This document shows, piece after piece, positions 1 to 12,397 of a stretch of 64,000 bases of DNA (position 1 is its first letter; every line of letters starts with the position of its first letter). The DNA lies in contig NC_087084.1 in assembly GCF_026151205.1 (NCBI RefSeq), positions 11,373,453 through 11,437,452 on the forward strand, written 5' to 3'. This stretch comes from Bolinopsis microptera (lineage: Eukaryota; Ctenophora; Tentaculata; Lobata; Bolinopsidae). Made by a program: the position numbers and the translations under genes. The notes beneath the pieces are model-generated. The model did no database searches. It saw nothing but the letters and a program-made list of their open reading frames with translations, and was not told the origin of the DNA.

Positions 1-3000
1 AAGGAAACTGCAAAAGATGTTGTGCAAATGCTGAATCCTAGGAAGAACAATTTGGCCCGGGACATTGTAATCTGGATAGGATTAAATGAAATCTGTGTTG
101 ATGCCCCACCAATGGCTTAGCACTGACAAATTGTTTAAAAGGTGCTAATAGATTAGTGTGAGTTTTGGTCCTGGTAAATCTAATCAGTAGCATCGAATGA
201 TGCCCCCGGTGGGCGACCCAGCTCACCTCAACACAAAGATACGATGTGATACACTAATCGCCAGACACTAATTACTTCTCACAGCTTTCATTGTCTCTGT
301 ATTGAGAGTGTCTTGGCACAGCTGCAAGATTTTCTGTTGCTAAGATCGTTTGTTGCACACAGTTGGACCTGCAACGAGCGGTAACACGGCTTCAGGTCAA
401 GGTGGTAGAATTTTAAACGGTTAAACGACGATAATAGAAATGTTTTCACAGTAAAGCTGGGTGTTGGACGTTGAGTTATGAATATGGTGCGTGTTGACAG
501 TTGGCCTCCCGTTTTAAATTTAATACTTCCGTAAATCTACTATATGTGACAAATAATTTGAGGCTCTTGTGATTTAGTTCTACGGAGATTTCAAAACTGT
601 GTTTCCCTTTGTATTCAAATAAAAATGACAACATATTCCCCGTTTTATAATTAATAGACATAGTGTAAATTAATTAGTGCTAGGGTGTTTAGTCTTTGTT
701 GATTTGACGCGTAACATATTTTTACCTGATTTTGCTTGTTTCAGAACGAAAACTTGTAGCCTATGGCGATATCTAAGATTTAGTTTCAAAATTATAAAAT
801 TGCAATCAAGTTTGTTCCAAATTTAATTTGATTGTAACTTATTTATATTTATATCCGCATCTTCAAAATCTGTTTATTAACTTGTCAATGATTTAATTAT
901 AATTTATTTTACAAGTTAAAGGTGCCGGCACCTTTACGGAGGGAGAGACCCAGGGAGACATTCTTACGCTTTATCAGACGGAAGTATTATAATCTTAACT
1001 GAATTGGTAACGTCGTGAATGTAAAGTTGCAGGAACTTCAATATCTCGAGTGAGAGCCAGGGCGACGTCTATTATAAATCGCGGCGGGGGTAAGAGGCAT
1101 GGAAATTTAAAGTTTCGCCACTGTGGCATTATCATTAATTTAATCTTGCGGTTTAAAGGAATATTTGTTAGTGCAATTATGTTTTCAATAAAATCGCTTA
1201 TATACAGTTTCAGCAGAACCGGAGAGATTCTATTCATAAAACTGAACACAAAGGAAATTAGACGGACATGCAATGATGTGAAGACTGAAGAATTATTAAT
1301 ATCATTATTAATATTATTACTCAATTTTACGTAGTCCGATTATTTTGTGGATCACAATGCCATTCAGGCTCATTGTGGAATGTGGATCAGCACTAATTAG
1401 CTGCAAAAGTTTTGCAGTCCCAAAAGTCATATCTGAGGAACTAGAGTGAGGATTAACAAAATGTTCGAGCGCATTCTGTTACCTACTTTGAGGATTAAAA
1501 CATTGTGCGGAAGGAAAATGACACGTTCTTTGCATACTTGTGTCTGTGTCCTCTAGCATGCACCTACTGCTACTTTAAGTTTATGTTTTAACAAAATAGG
1601 CTTCCAGAATCTTACACATGCAGGTCATCAAAAAATAATCAATTTTGCGTTCAACCTGCGTTCTGCTCTATTCAGGAAATGCGAGGTCAGTGTTAAGGAA
1701 AACATCACTAACATATTGATAAATATGACCTTTGTACTTACAGTTGTGAAAATAGAGTTGTATCCTACGGCTTCTCTAATTCTAAAGTTTTTGAGTTTCC
1801 TTAGACCAATCACCAACAATTTGAAAAATAAAGAAGAATTAGAAGATGAAAAAAAAGTTTGAACCCATACGATCAATGTTTTTAAATGTTTCTTTAGTAG
1901 AAAAGTTAAGCAAAGCAAAACATGTTACATTTATAAAATCGGAAACACGAAATTTTCAAATCAAAACAGCATTAATATTATCACTAAAGCACTAAGATAA
2001 AAAATAACATAATATAAATTAGTTACAATATCAACATCAAAAAGAATAAATAATGATTGATATTTGTTGGTTACAATATTAGCCAGGAGGACCCCTGGTG
2101 CTTAGCCTTATCGAGAAAAAAATAAAAATCTAAGTAGTTAAATCCGTTATCCGAATGATCCCCCTTTTTTAAAAGAAGGTGAACTATAAGATCATCACTC
2201 TAGAATACCCTTATCAGCTGCGCTATAACGTGTAATTCAAACCCGTAATAGAGTGGAGTTTTCTAACAATGAGTTGAGAAGTAAGTTGTTTTATTACAAT
2301 TAAACGTTCCGAAAAGGCAAGCTTGTCGGAAACGGCAAAAAAGCTATAGGGCCGTCCAATGAGATCGGATTTAATGGTGTGCATGACTTGCAAGGAGAGA
2401 GGGGTTAATTAGATTTTGGGTGCAGAAAAATTGTTTGCTGTGTCGCAAAATATTTTACGTAAAAACACACTCGTAGAGGATGGGTAATGCAATTGTTTCA
2501 AAAAAATATTGTTTGAAACATTGGAGCTGCAGGGTACCGGCTCCAAACATATATGTTTATTGACTAATGTTTTTTACGATAAATTGTTATGTACTCTAGA
2601 ATGATTCTTTGGTTAGAACAAAATTTATAGGTGTATCCAGTATCAACCATATGGATAAACAAGTATACCTGCTTGAAACAGGGGAACACCCAAAGCAGGG
2701 TAATCAGGATGGCCCGGTACCCAAAATCCTAATAAACTAGCAAGGATAAAAGGTTAAAATATGTAATAATAGATACCAATACTAAACCAATACAAGAAGA
2801 ATAGGACAAAAAGGTCACACCGGGTTGTTCCTTTTCTAAGTCTGTGTAATGTATTTGTTGGTATCCAGTATCGACTCTTGAGAGTGAGTTTGCAGTGAGC
2901 ATGCATATAGCAGATTGCAGCCATTAAGATTTAAAGGGCATGCGATCAAGTGGAAACAATTCCTGATCCTTGAAAAGTTTGAAGAATTGTTTAACTAATC

Positions 3001-3070
3001 AATCAAGTTCCAAGTTTAGATCTAGATTCACCAAAACAATATGTCTTAAATTTTGCATTAGGAGTTAGGA
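1..3070. other. No gene recognised (left flank)
   Basis: Only short open frames without domain-like composition are present on either strand, the longest about 110 codons. The sequence is AT-rich with A/T homopolymers. I see no coding signal, RNA gene or mobile element that I can name. Terminal exons of a gene lying to the left cannot be excluded. Confidence 0.5.
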
Positions 3071-3170
3071 ATTCAAAATTCCTTGAGTCCATATAAGGGT
3101 CGAACCTTGAATTTTTGAAGTCCGTATAAAGCTCGAACCTTGAATTCCTTAAGTCCGTATAAGGCTTGAC
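3071..3170. repeat. 33-bp tandem repeat, 3 copies
   Basis: Three imperfect copies carry the core AGTCC(A/G)TATAA followed by TCGAACCTTGAATT. The AGTCC anchors lie at about 3086, 3119 and 3152, a period of 33 bp. The short minus-strand frame here is only the translation of this repeat. Confidence 0.75.
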
Positions 3171-3910
3171 TACGGACGTGATCATCAAATAAAAGACTAA
3201 AGTTCAGATGATACTCTAAAATAGAATTAAGAGATTGAAGGGAACCAAACCAGCATCAAGGCTTTTACATTGAACAATGGAAATTTAAAAAGTAAAAGTG
3301 GTGTCTGCGGTTAAAATTATTACGCTCACATGCATTATGCAAGCTGTAAAATAAATGTTTAGCTTATAAATTAAAATTCCCATATTTTTATAAAAACTGG
3401 TGTAGCTTTTTGAAGTTTTTCATTTCCGGAAACTTGGAACGTGGTGCGAGCCCTCCTAAATTAGTTAGGGTTTAGCTGAGGATGCAAATTTAATTTCTCA
3501 CAACGACCGCACTCCTTACCAGGGGGAGTGTCGGAGAATTCCAATAAAAAATAATACTAAAGATCGTGCAGAATACTCAAAATCTTAGGTGTTTATCGGA
3601 GCCTTCAGTTGATCTCTCTGTAGAAAAATGATGTGCCCGTACGGAAGAAGATACCCAAACAATCAGTTCTACTAAAACAGATAATTATAACGATAATAAT
3701 AACGATTTCTCTGCTCACCAAAATAATACTATAGATATTTTAAAAAATATGTAAATTGAAACTTGAAACAAAATGAACTGCAGGACCAATTGATTAAACG
3801 TCCTTGATGAATCTAAAAAGATGCTGATACGATAAATTGGTGCTTTATATAACGCCTTTTTCAGGGACAGTCTGGCGACTATCTCTGAAAACCCGTTATT
3901 TAAAAATGAA

Positions 3911-4212
3911 TTTGCTATTAATTATTAATCCCTCTGTTATTAATTACCGTTTTGCAAACATTTTGCAAGAGATTCTGCCTCTCTACCAGGCTGGTGCTCC
4001 TGTCTAATTTTGCAATTAACATACAATTGTGCAACAAATTTTGCAAAAAATAAATTCATCATTAATTAATAATCCCAATTTTGTTAGTTACTGTTTTGCA
4101 AACATTTTGCAAGAGATTCTGCCTCTCTACCAGGCTGGTGCTCATGTCTAGTTTTGCAATTAAAGAGTTAACATATAATTGTGCAACCGATAATGCAACC
4201 GATTTTGCAGAA
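3911..4212. repeat. Imperfect tandem duplication of about 140 bp
   Basis: Two adjacent copies (about 3911-4048 and 4059-4212) share a long block that includes GTTTTGCAAACATTTTGCAA and CTCTCTACCAGGCTGGTGCT. They diverge by small indels. The motif TTTTGCA recurs at the copy ends. No coding potential is visible. Confidence 0.8.
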
Positions 4213-4402
4213 GACTCTTAATTGACGGCGTCTACTCAGTCTACCGTAAAGATGCTCACCAAAACGATATTATAAACACATGTTAAGTGAAACTTGACTG
4301 TAGAATAAAAGGAAGCTGATACAATTAAATGGTCCTACTAACAGCCAGCCGGTCATTGTAAGAACCCGTTAGTATCCTTATCCCTGAAAAGTACTCTTGC
4401 AA

Positions 4403-4543
4403 GCTACTTTGCAAGAGATGCTGCCAACATCCCACTCACAGACTGCCAAGCTACTTTGCAAGAGATGCTGCCAACATCCCACTCACAGACTACCGAGCTA
4501 CTTTGCAAGAGATGCTGCCAACATCCCACTCACGGACTACCGA
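4403..4543. repeat. 47-bp tandem repeat, 3 near-identical copies
   Basis: Units start with GCTACTTTGCAAGAGATGCT at about 4403, 4450 and 4497, giving an exact 47-bp period with only a few substitutions. Because 47 is not a multiple of 3, the open frame across it is a repeat artefact. The shared TTTGCAAGAGAT segment links it to the duplication just upstream (3.9-4.2 kb). Confidence 0.85.
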
Positions 4544-4836
4544 GCTGGCTCAAAGAAAAGTAATCAGGATCGCACAACTAAACAAATAAAGAAATAAGTG
4601 ACTCAGCTCCAGTAGGAAGGAGATGTGAAAGTTATGTGATTCAGTTAGGGCAGGGTCCCTTCTGCAAACATTGCAGCTGAGTTAATCATATCGGAGTTAG
4701 CTGATGGGCAAAGGTAGATTGGTGTGAAGTAGGAACTTGAATGTAGGAGTGAAGGAGGAACTGGAATTAGAATAAATGTTCCGGTGCGTCTTTTTGACAC
4801 ATCCCTCTTTAGATGAAATATGGGCAGTATCCAAGT

Positions 4837-4860
4837 AACCCTAACCCTAACCCTAACCCT
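4837..4860 (-). repeat. Interstitial telomere-like (TTAGGG)4 tract
   Basis: Four perfect AACCCT units occur on the plus strand, i.e. AGGGTT on the minus strand. The tract is too short for a functional telomere. It fits an internal telomeric repeat left by break repair or telomerase insertion, and TTAGGG is the common animal telomere unit. Confidence 0.8.
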
Positions 4861-6172
4861 GATTCAAGAATGAGGAGTTGGGCATTATCGCTATGCACAG
4901 TGTGACAAGAATATGATGGACTTCTAGTATCTAGGTGTAATACCAGTATGTCTAAATGCTAGATTGATAAATTACTGCAGAGATATGAAATATGAATAAG
5001 CAGTGTAACTATTACCAGTCCCGTCCATAATGCTATAATGCGTAGGGTCACTCCCAGGAAGAGATCGTATAATGGTAATACACATTTTAACAGTGTGAAT
5101 GTTCCAGCGATATTACAATTTGTGAACGTTGAATTAGCTGATGGAGGAGCAAAGCGTTTTTATTCTTCACATTTTCTATTCGGTAAGCGGACTGAACCTC
5201 TCGTTATCATTCTAGTAATTCCGCCAACCACTAAATTCAGTAAGTGTATTGTTGTTACTGTTTCTGGTTTCACAACGGAGGTCGTGGAAGGTTCAAAATA
5301 AAGATTTGAACTTGCTGCATCAGTTATTAACAGCCATTGATATCCGGAATTGCATAGTACGGAAAATTTGGCATTTCTGCAAATAAATTTGCTGCAAATG
5401 AGTTGTACAACCTTGTCACAATTACTAATTATTTACTACTGAGATGTTGGGTGCATAAGCGTTGGTATCACTATCATAGGCCTTGGCACGAAACAATTTG
5501 AAAACTATAAGTCCTTTATCGGCTTTCTTATTGAGAGATTCCCACATGCAAAATAAAAACTCTGCGTCTCTGCACAAATAAGTCAAAAAGGGATTTTGTT
5601 TGATGTGGAACTGCTAGGTTCTGGGGTCCAACTAGTCTTGGCGTGAAAGGAGCTGACAATAATCAGACCATTATTAAGTTATTACCCTAGTTATTGAAAT
5701 CATTGAAAGTCTGAAGTTTCAAATTGTTCAAGTTTCTGATGGAAAACATCAAAGTTATTAGTAACGAACAGCCCTAATAATAGATAGGTTATAAGGGTAC
5801 AATACAGGGTATAGTAAGCTGAGACTAGACTGCAGAATCTGCAGGAGAAATAAAATGGCTCTGGAGAAATCTAATTAAGTCGTGCCCAGTCATTAAGAAT
5901 TATTTTATGATTCTTTCAGAAACATTTCTGACGGTACCTTCATTCTTTCAGTAGAACGTTCTTAGAAATGCTCCAGAAATAGATATTTTGGTATTCCTAA
6001 AGGGCAGCAAGGGTGGAGTCATGTGGTTTATAAGAGATCATTGATAATTATATGGTAAGTTATTATACAAATGTTGATATGCAAGAACTAGATCAAGTCC
6101 AATTAGATTATATCAGCTGTTAACGCCAAATATTTCTCACTATCCAACTGATTACATTCCACAGTTCTCCCA

Positions 6173-6272
6173 GAAGGAGTTTAAGGAGTTTAAGGAGTTT
6201 AAATAGTTTAAGGAGTTTAAGGAGTTTAAGGAGTCTAAGGAGTTTAAGGAGTTTAAGGAGTTTAAGGAGTTT
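6173..6272. repeat. 9-bp tandem repeat (AAGGAGTTT)n
   Basis: About eleven tandem copies of AAGGAGTTT occur with two single-base variants. The plus strand is purine-biased through the array. The period is a multiple of 3, but no extended open frame with a start is associated with it. Confidence 0.85.
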
Positions 6273-8170
6273 GGTTTGATTATAATACGCGTGGTCTAGT
6301 GCGCATCTTGATGATTTGATGTGTTATTTCAACCGCAGGGTCATTCATGAGAGCTTGTGCTTCAGCTGCAAACTTTCCTGTTTGTTTCAAACCTATCTGA
6401 CTCACTCATGCACGTGATAACACTCATGCACGCGATAACATCGTCCGAATTATTGAAATTCTTACGTACTCCGAGGATTGGAATGATCTTTTGCGAAGTG
6501 ACGGACTTAGGGGAAGAAATTCTTCCTGCACTGCAGTTTTTTTGACCTGAATATACAACATGCTTGCAAAACCGTCAACGCCGTCAAAAATAGGATACAG
6601 ATCTACAGAAAGTTGGCATGCCAACTATTTACATACCTACACAGCCCTAGATATTGATATCATAACTTTACTAATAAGTAAGTTTATAAGATCTTAAATA
6701 ATATTGGAGTATTTTTTGGACAACCCTTGTTGCAACTAAATAGTTGGATGTCACCTCGTGCTGTATCTACGTATCCTGAATATCAGCACCTGACTAGTAA
6801 TATTAATGACAGAAGCTAAAAATATATGGTGGGTGGGCCGGCACGCTGTCTCAAATCAATCACATATAGGGACCAGAGTACTTCCAAGTTCCAAGACTCG
6901 TGTCCAAACTTGAAATTATCATTAGGAAGGAGCGAAATTAGATGCGATCGGTTTAAAAATGCTGGCTATGTTTTATATTTTAGTGCGGATAACAGTCAGT
7001 GTCAAAAACAAGCTCCGCTAGCTGCTGTTCCTGTAAAAAGCGATTTCTCAGCGATGCAATAGTGGCGTTTTGGACCACACCCTTTTCTAGGATTTTGCAG
7101 ACACTTGAAATTTTTCCAAGGAAGGTCGTAAAGATTATTGCAATACACCAAAATTAGCCTGATAAGCATATACCTTTAATGCATAGTTACAGAAAATAAC
7201 GGATGATATAAAAAGCTGGGAAATAAGCTTGACATAATTTTATGGTTAAGATAGGAATTTAGGTAAAAGTTGGATTAAGTTTGGGGCATAATGCTATAAT
7301 GGGGTTACGCTCTATTCATCAGTAAGCATACAGATGGGAGACTTTATAGTACCATTTGAGTATTGGAATAGTGTTTACTGATTGTTGAGATTCATAATTA
7401 TATTTCTATCATTTAAGAATGAGTGTATTTGTTGTAAGGTCATTGCCCACCTGTCACCAATTATATCAATTATAATACAAGCATAAAACTTCGCCCCGCA
7501 GACACCTCCAAGTAGACAAGGATCATACTCAACAAAACCTTGTCCAGGTCATCCAATTTAGCAAAATTGTGGTGACCAACATTCATGTATAAGTATATAT
7601 AAGTTTAACCTGCCCAAGCTAGAGAGCCATGACAGGTCCAGACTGGGTATATAAAAGAACGATAGAGAAACAATAGAAACCATATTAGAGGTATAAAGAT
7701 AACAGACATGTTCGACATCAAAGGTTTGATTCAAAATACCCGACAGATATAATAATAATGCTAATAAATGCAGCGAGCACCTGGTAATCTAATTAATATT
7801 ATGTATCCACACCTGTGATTTTATTAAAACCGTCTTTAGCTGCACTGACCTATAGTCTCTGTTTAATTAGCAATTTAGCGAACAAAGAAATCATGATAAA
7901 AGGAAGAATTTCATAGATCATGTAGGCTGAATAATAGAAAAGTAAAAAGATAGAAATATAGAAAGTTCTCCAGATGAAGTTGAAGTAGGTTTTACCAAGG
8001 GGTAAGACCATGAGACATAACAGTAGATTTAATTATGTAATAGTAATAATGTTGTATTATATGCCGGGACCGTTATAATTAACTTGCATTAAAACTGTGT
8101 GGAACAACCAGTTTAAATGGTTTCATCGCATTGGGCCACTTTTGTCCAACAGCCACTTTTGTCCGAATCT

Positions 8171-8239
8171 GACAAGAGTCGCTTACGGACAAGAGTCGCT
8201 TACGAACAAGAGTCGTTGTCGGACAAGAGTCGCTGTAGG
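8171..8239. repeat. 17-bp tandem repeat, 4 copies
   Basis: Units of GACAAGAGTCGCTTACG recur four times with minor changes. They follow two looser copies of CCACTTTTGTCC, which is related in inverted orientation to the GGACAAGAG part of the unit. Confidence 0.7.
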
Positions 8240-8901
8240 AAAAAATCGTGTTATCGGCTTAAAATGCTCATGGCATAAACGTTTATAAAAGTTGTTTCAG
8301 ATTAACGCCGATATTTGATATTTCTGAGTCTGCCCCAACGGCTTGATTGGATATCAGGGTCACCATTTGAATAATGTCTCGTGGTCTGATATCACATATC
8401 AAGGTATCGAAATACGATATTAATAAGTAAGTTTGTAATAACTAGATAAACACACTAAAAATTGACAATAGGCTTCACCATTTTTGTTTTCATTTTTGCT
8501 AATCGATTAGAGTTTGTCACTGGTAACCCCATCATTACATCATATCATCCTTGATCATCATTGATCTTTTATATAGCCGTTAAATAATATACCAGCATTT
8601 ATTAGAAACACACTGCAGCTAGAAACAGAAGACTAAAGATAAAAGCAGATAAGACGGGTAGAGGTTATTACATTTTTTATCTTTATTATCAAAATTATAA
8701 CGAAAGTATGACAAACTTATTTATGATTAATATAGATTAAAAATGAACAGAATTTGATGTCAATTATTTTTACGTTTTATTGTCGAAAAACAACTGCAGA
8801 GAATTTTAAACAAATTTTTAAAGATTAAAACATATTTAACACATTATTCTTTGTGTTTCGAACTTGGATTATTGAAGACTTAAATAAAGTTGGTAAACTA
8901 C

Positions 8902-9472
8902 AAGGAGGAGCCAAACATAAAACATTTGCAGGAGCTATAACGGAAGCTAAGGGTTAAAGGGTTGGTATGCACTTGGTCTGAATAAAAAGCCTGCAACCGG
9001 TTAAATGAAGGCCGTTACAGGGCGACCGTACCGTAAATTTAATATTAAGCGCCAGAAAAACGAGCATCAGTATCGAGATCGTTTAATTTTGAAAGTTAAA
9101 GCACAACTGAAGCAAAAGATAAAATTATTAATATCATGTGCTTGTTCCTCAGAACTAGCACAAGTAAACCATCAAAGGATCACTATTGAATACTAATGAC
9201 AAACGCATATTAGATTAGTACCAATGAACAATGAACTTGGTCAACAGAAATATATCTCACGTTTTAAAAGTCGCAGGAAAGCGAATAAACAATCGTGACA
9301 TTGGACATGGCTGAGAATATGCTAATAATATCAACGTGATATCTGCGAGCGTGCTAGGGGTGAAACACACTAGTAATCACACCAGAACCAACCAAACACC
9401 ACACCAATCAAACTCCCAAACCAGCTAATCTCTCACCAAACATCTCTCCTTAACCGTAACTTTCATCGGAAT
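8902..9472. repeat. Left LTR-like direct repeat
   Basis: This roughly 570-bp block is repeated in the same orientation at 11848-12397. It starts with AAGGAGGAGCCAAACATAAA and ends with TTTCATCGGAAT. The copies differ by a small indel near 9080 and scattered substitutions, so they are quite similar. Together they bracket the reverse-transcriptase remnant, like terminal repeats. The ends are not the TG...CA of ordinary LTRs, and I could not identify a target-site duplication. Confidence 0.75.
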
Positions 9473-9866
9473 CATCAGCCACAAATCTGGTACCCGTTTC
9501 GGGGCTTTAATCGCAGGACGGTTCTGTACCAGGCGCCCCAGCAGTTTGATCTTAGACCACTTTCTGACTAGGCAAACACTTGAAGTAACCTGTTAGACCT
9601 CGCAATTGACGACGAGATAACGTTATGGTTCTTCTAGCTGTTAGTGTTCCCTAAGTTCCTACCTTCCTAAACTCCCATTCCATTTTCCTCGACAACAAAT
9701 GAATTCATCTGGAGCAGTGGGCCGCTTCTCTACCACTCTCCCTAACCAACAACTTGAACTCCCTTCCTCCAAACCCTATCCTCCTAGCAGCTCCCTCAAA
9801 ACTACGACCAACTATCCCTCTAGCTCCCACTTCCACAGCGAAACTGAAACAAGACCATCCGTTGCT

Positions 9867-11632
9867 CTAGATTTCTGTCTGAAGGCTGCTGTACCTATCC
9901 ATCTTAAGCTCGTGGGATTCTGTAATCCTCTCCTCTGACGGTACGGTTAACTCCCACCACAGCACCTTCTTGGCTGACCGGGAAAAGATTAAGAGGTCCG
10001 GTCTCAGCCGGGTCTTGGCAATCTCCTCTGGGAACTTCAGTTGCTCATCAAGATCAGATATCACCACCCAGTCCCGAGATGCACTCATGATACCAAAACT
10101 ACGCTCTGCACTCTTCTTCGCTGGAACCTTCTTGCTTCCCTCAGGCATAAAATCAATACATTGCTTGGTCTCCTTCACTCTTTTCTTAGAGGTGTTCAGT
10201 GTTCACTCGGCGTTCACAATGGAAAGTCACGTAGTCTGTTAGTTGTTTGAAAACCTTATCATGCCGCCACCTGTAACGCCCTTGGCTCAGCGAGACCCTA
10301 CAACCGGATAGAATGTGTTGTATGGACTATGGTCCCTATCCTATCCTCACACAGCTTGCAAAGTCCATCCTCTTCTTCATTTCACTTCGATGCTAAGGCT
10401 GGTGTGACCACAGTACCATAAGTCGCACTGAGCATAAAACCTGTGAGCGAATCACCATACTTAAAGAGTGTGTTCCAGCTCATGTCCGTCTTCATAACCT
10501 CTTCCGTCCACTGACCCCATCTTGACTGCATCTCAAGAGAACCGCATTGAACTTCCCTTTCATGTTCGAGGTTTCTTTTAACTCTCTGAAGGACCTCAGC
10601 TTGTTGTTCCCGGGCGTTCATCCTCTCCCACGGCTTCTTCCATTCTCCAAAACCTATCCCTGCCCTGCTGTATAGCTGGACCATTCCTCTCACCGCTTCA
10701 CAGACTAAATCCCTCTCAGCACAAACTAGTTCCTTGTCTGGTCTCCAAACTCTCCCTGACCTGACTTGCGGTTGAATCTCCCTTATCATGTCATCAGAAG
10801 ACTGCTGGTAGGACTGTTGGAGTCGACATTCCTCCAGCTTCCAAGTATCGGACAGGCTGCTGATGGGCAAGGCCACACTAGATGTTTGACTAAATAAGCA
10901 GATGTTACTCAGTGTATGGCCTACACCCAGCCACTTCCTCAGGAAACTGTTGGTGTGCTGTTCCCACCGGGTCACAGTGGTGAGGGGGATGTCGTAGATA
11001 GCAAGGGGCCACTTCATCTTTGGTAACACCATGTACTGGTAACCCCAACACTTCTGAATCCCGGATAGGCAACTGTCATCTAACCTCTGTAGATAGGTGT
11101 TCAAGTCTACTTTTGTTGTTTCGATGACTGCCTTATCTTTCCCCTCTGCTCTAATCCACCGACCCAGGAACTTGATTGGCTTTTCCGCTACGTTTGGAAT
11201 CACCTTTCCCCCTAGACTCAGGCTTTCTTCGACGCTTCCACTTCCACTGTTCTCTTCACACCATTCTCCTACCATCCCCCTCTTCATAACCAGGGCTCTT
11301 GACTTGGAGGATTTCAACCGGAAACGTGACCAGTCCCCATGTCTCTAATTAAATATATTGAGCAGGGTTTTCATATCCTCCATCCGGGCACATGTCAAAC
11401 AACTATCGTCCATGAAGAGCTTCAAGGGTGGGACTGAGATTACTCCCATGTCGTACTTGATGCTTCTAGGTACACTGATCTTAATGTACTCATGGCCCAA
11501 GTTCATACACAAGACGAAGAGGATGACACATCCCATAAATATCCCTAACTCAAACTGTTGCCAAACAGATGTTACCTCCCTGGAAGAAAAACGTCCATAC
11601 GCTTGACCTTTGCATCCCTCAGGACTTCCCAC
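9867..11632 (-). pseudogene. Degraded reverse-transcriptase retroelement
   Basis: This is a minus-strand remnant of a retroelement polyprotein. The first piece (11632-11345) carries an FMDD palm motif (LKLFMDDSCLTC), a variant of the YxDD catalytic motif of reverse transcriptase. An in-frame TAG at 11345-11347 interrupts it. The frame then resumes with KSSKSRALVMKRG and a roughly 300-residue C-terminal region (to 10382) containing FLGRWI and SFLRKWLGVG. Beyond a further disruption, translation near 10255-10300 gives LSQGRYRWRHDKV. A final piece (10178-9867) has RPDLLIFS followed about 10 residues later by WELTVP, reminiscent of a PD-(D/E)XK nuclease-like tail. I know this motif order from repeat-derived animal proteins. 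The N-terminal part is missing and the element is surely inactive. Its class is unresolved: LINE-like RT, but with LTR-like flanks. Confidence 0.75.
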
Positions 11633-11847
11633 ATTGCTCCAAAGTGTTCAGTGCACCCACGCACTCCGGGTACTCCTCGTTTGCAATTACTACGATTAGC
11701 TTTCATTTAGCATAAGCTAACTAATGGATCTGATGGTGATTGATAGTTGATAGTTGATGCTGATCAAGCTGCTGATACGGGATATCGTATGCGTTTTGTA
11801 ACATTGTTGTGACGCAGCGCTTATATTAGAGTATTAGCGAAACTCGA

Positions 11848-12397
11848 AAGGAGGAGCCAAACATAAAAAATTTGCAGGAGCTACGGAAGCTAAGGGTTAA
11901 AGGGTTGGTATGCACTTGGTCTGAATAAAAAGCCTGCAACCGGTTGAATGAAGGCCGTTACAGGGCGACCGTACCGTAAATTTAATATTAAGCGCCAGAA
12001 AAACGAGCATCAGTATAAAGTTAAAACACAACTGAAACAAAATATGAAATAATTAATATCATGTGCTTGTTCCTCAGAACGAGCACAAGTAAGCCATCAA
12101 AGGATAACTATGGAATACTAATGACAAAATCATATTAGATTAGTACCGATGAACAATGAACTTGGTCAACAGAAATATATCTCACGTTTTTAAAATCGCA
12201 GGAAAGCGAATAAACAATCGTGACATTAGACATGGCTGAGAATATGCTAATAATATCAACGTGATATCTGCGAGCGTGCTAGGGGTGAAAGACACTAGTA
12301 ATCACACCAGAACCAACCAAACACCACACCAATCAAACTCCCAAACCAGCTACTCTCTCACCAAACATCTCTCCCTCACCGGAACTTTCATCGGAAT
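11848..12397. repeat. Right LTR-like direct repeat
   Basis: This is the second copy of the block at 8902-9472, in the same orientation, about 550 bp, with a short internal deletion relative to the left copy. It lies on the 5' side of the minus-strand reverse-transcriptase remnant. The spacing and shared orientation favour an element with direct terminal repeats over two independent insertions. Confidence 0.75.

Larger units (their letters stand above)
4861..8901. other. No gene recognised; minor repeats
   Basis: No frame longer than about 90 codons occurs and none has recognisable composition. Two short tandem repeats (about 6173-6272 and 8171-8239) are annotated separately. A direct doublet of ATGCACG followed by a GATAACA-like string lies near 6410-6440. 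Confidence 0.5.

Noticed and set aside
9472-9540. Hammerhead ribozyme at the edge of the left direct repeat (CTGATGA then GATGAAAG on the minus strand)
   Set aside because: The intervening bases do not form a stem II, and the CTGATGA part is absent from the right copy, so the core is not a property of the repeat.
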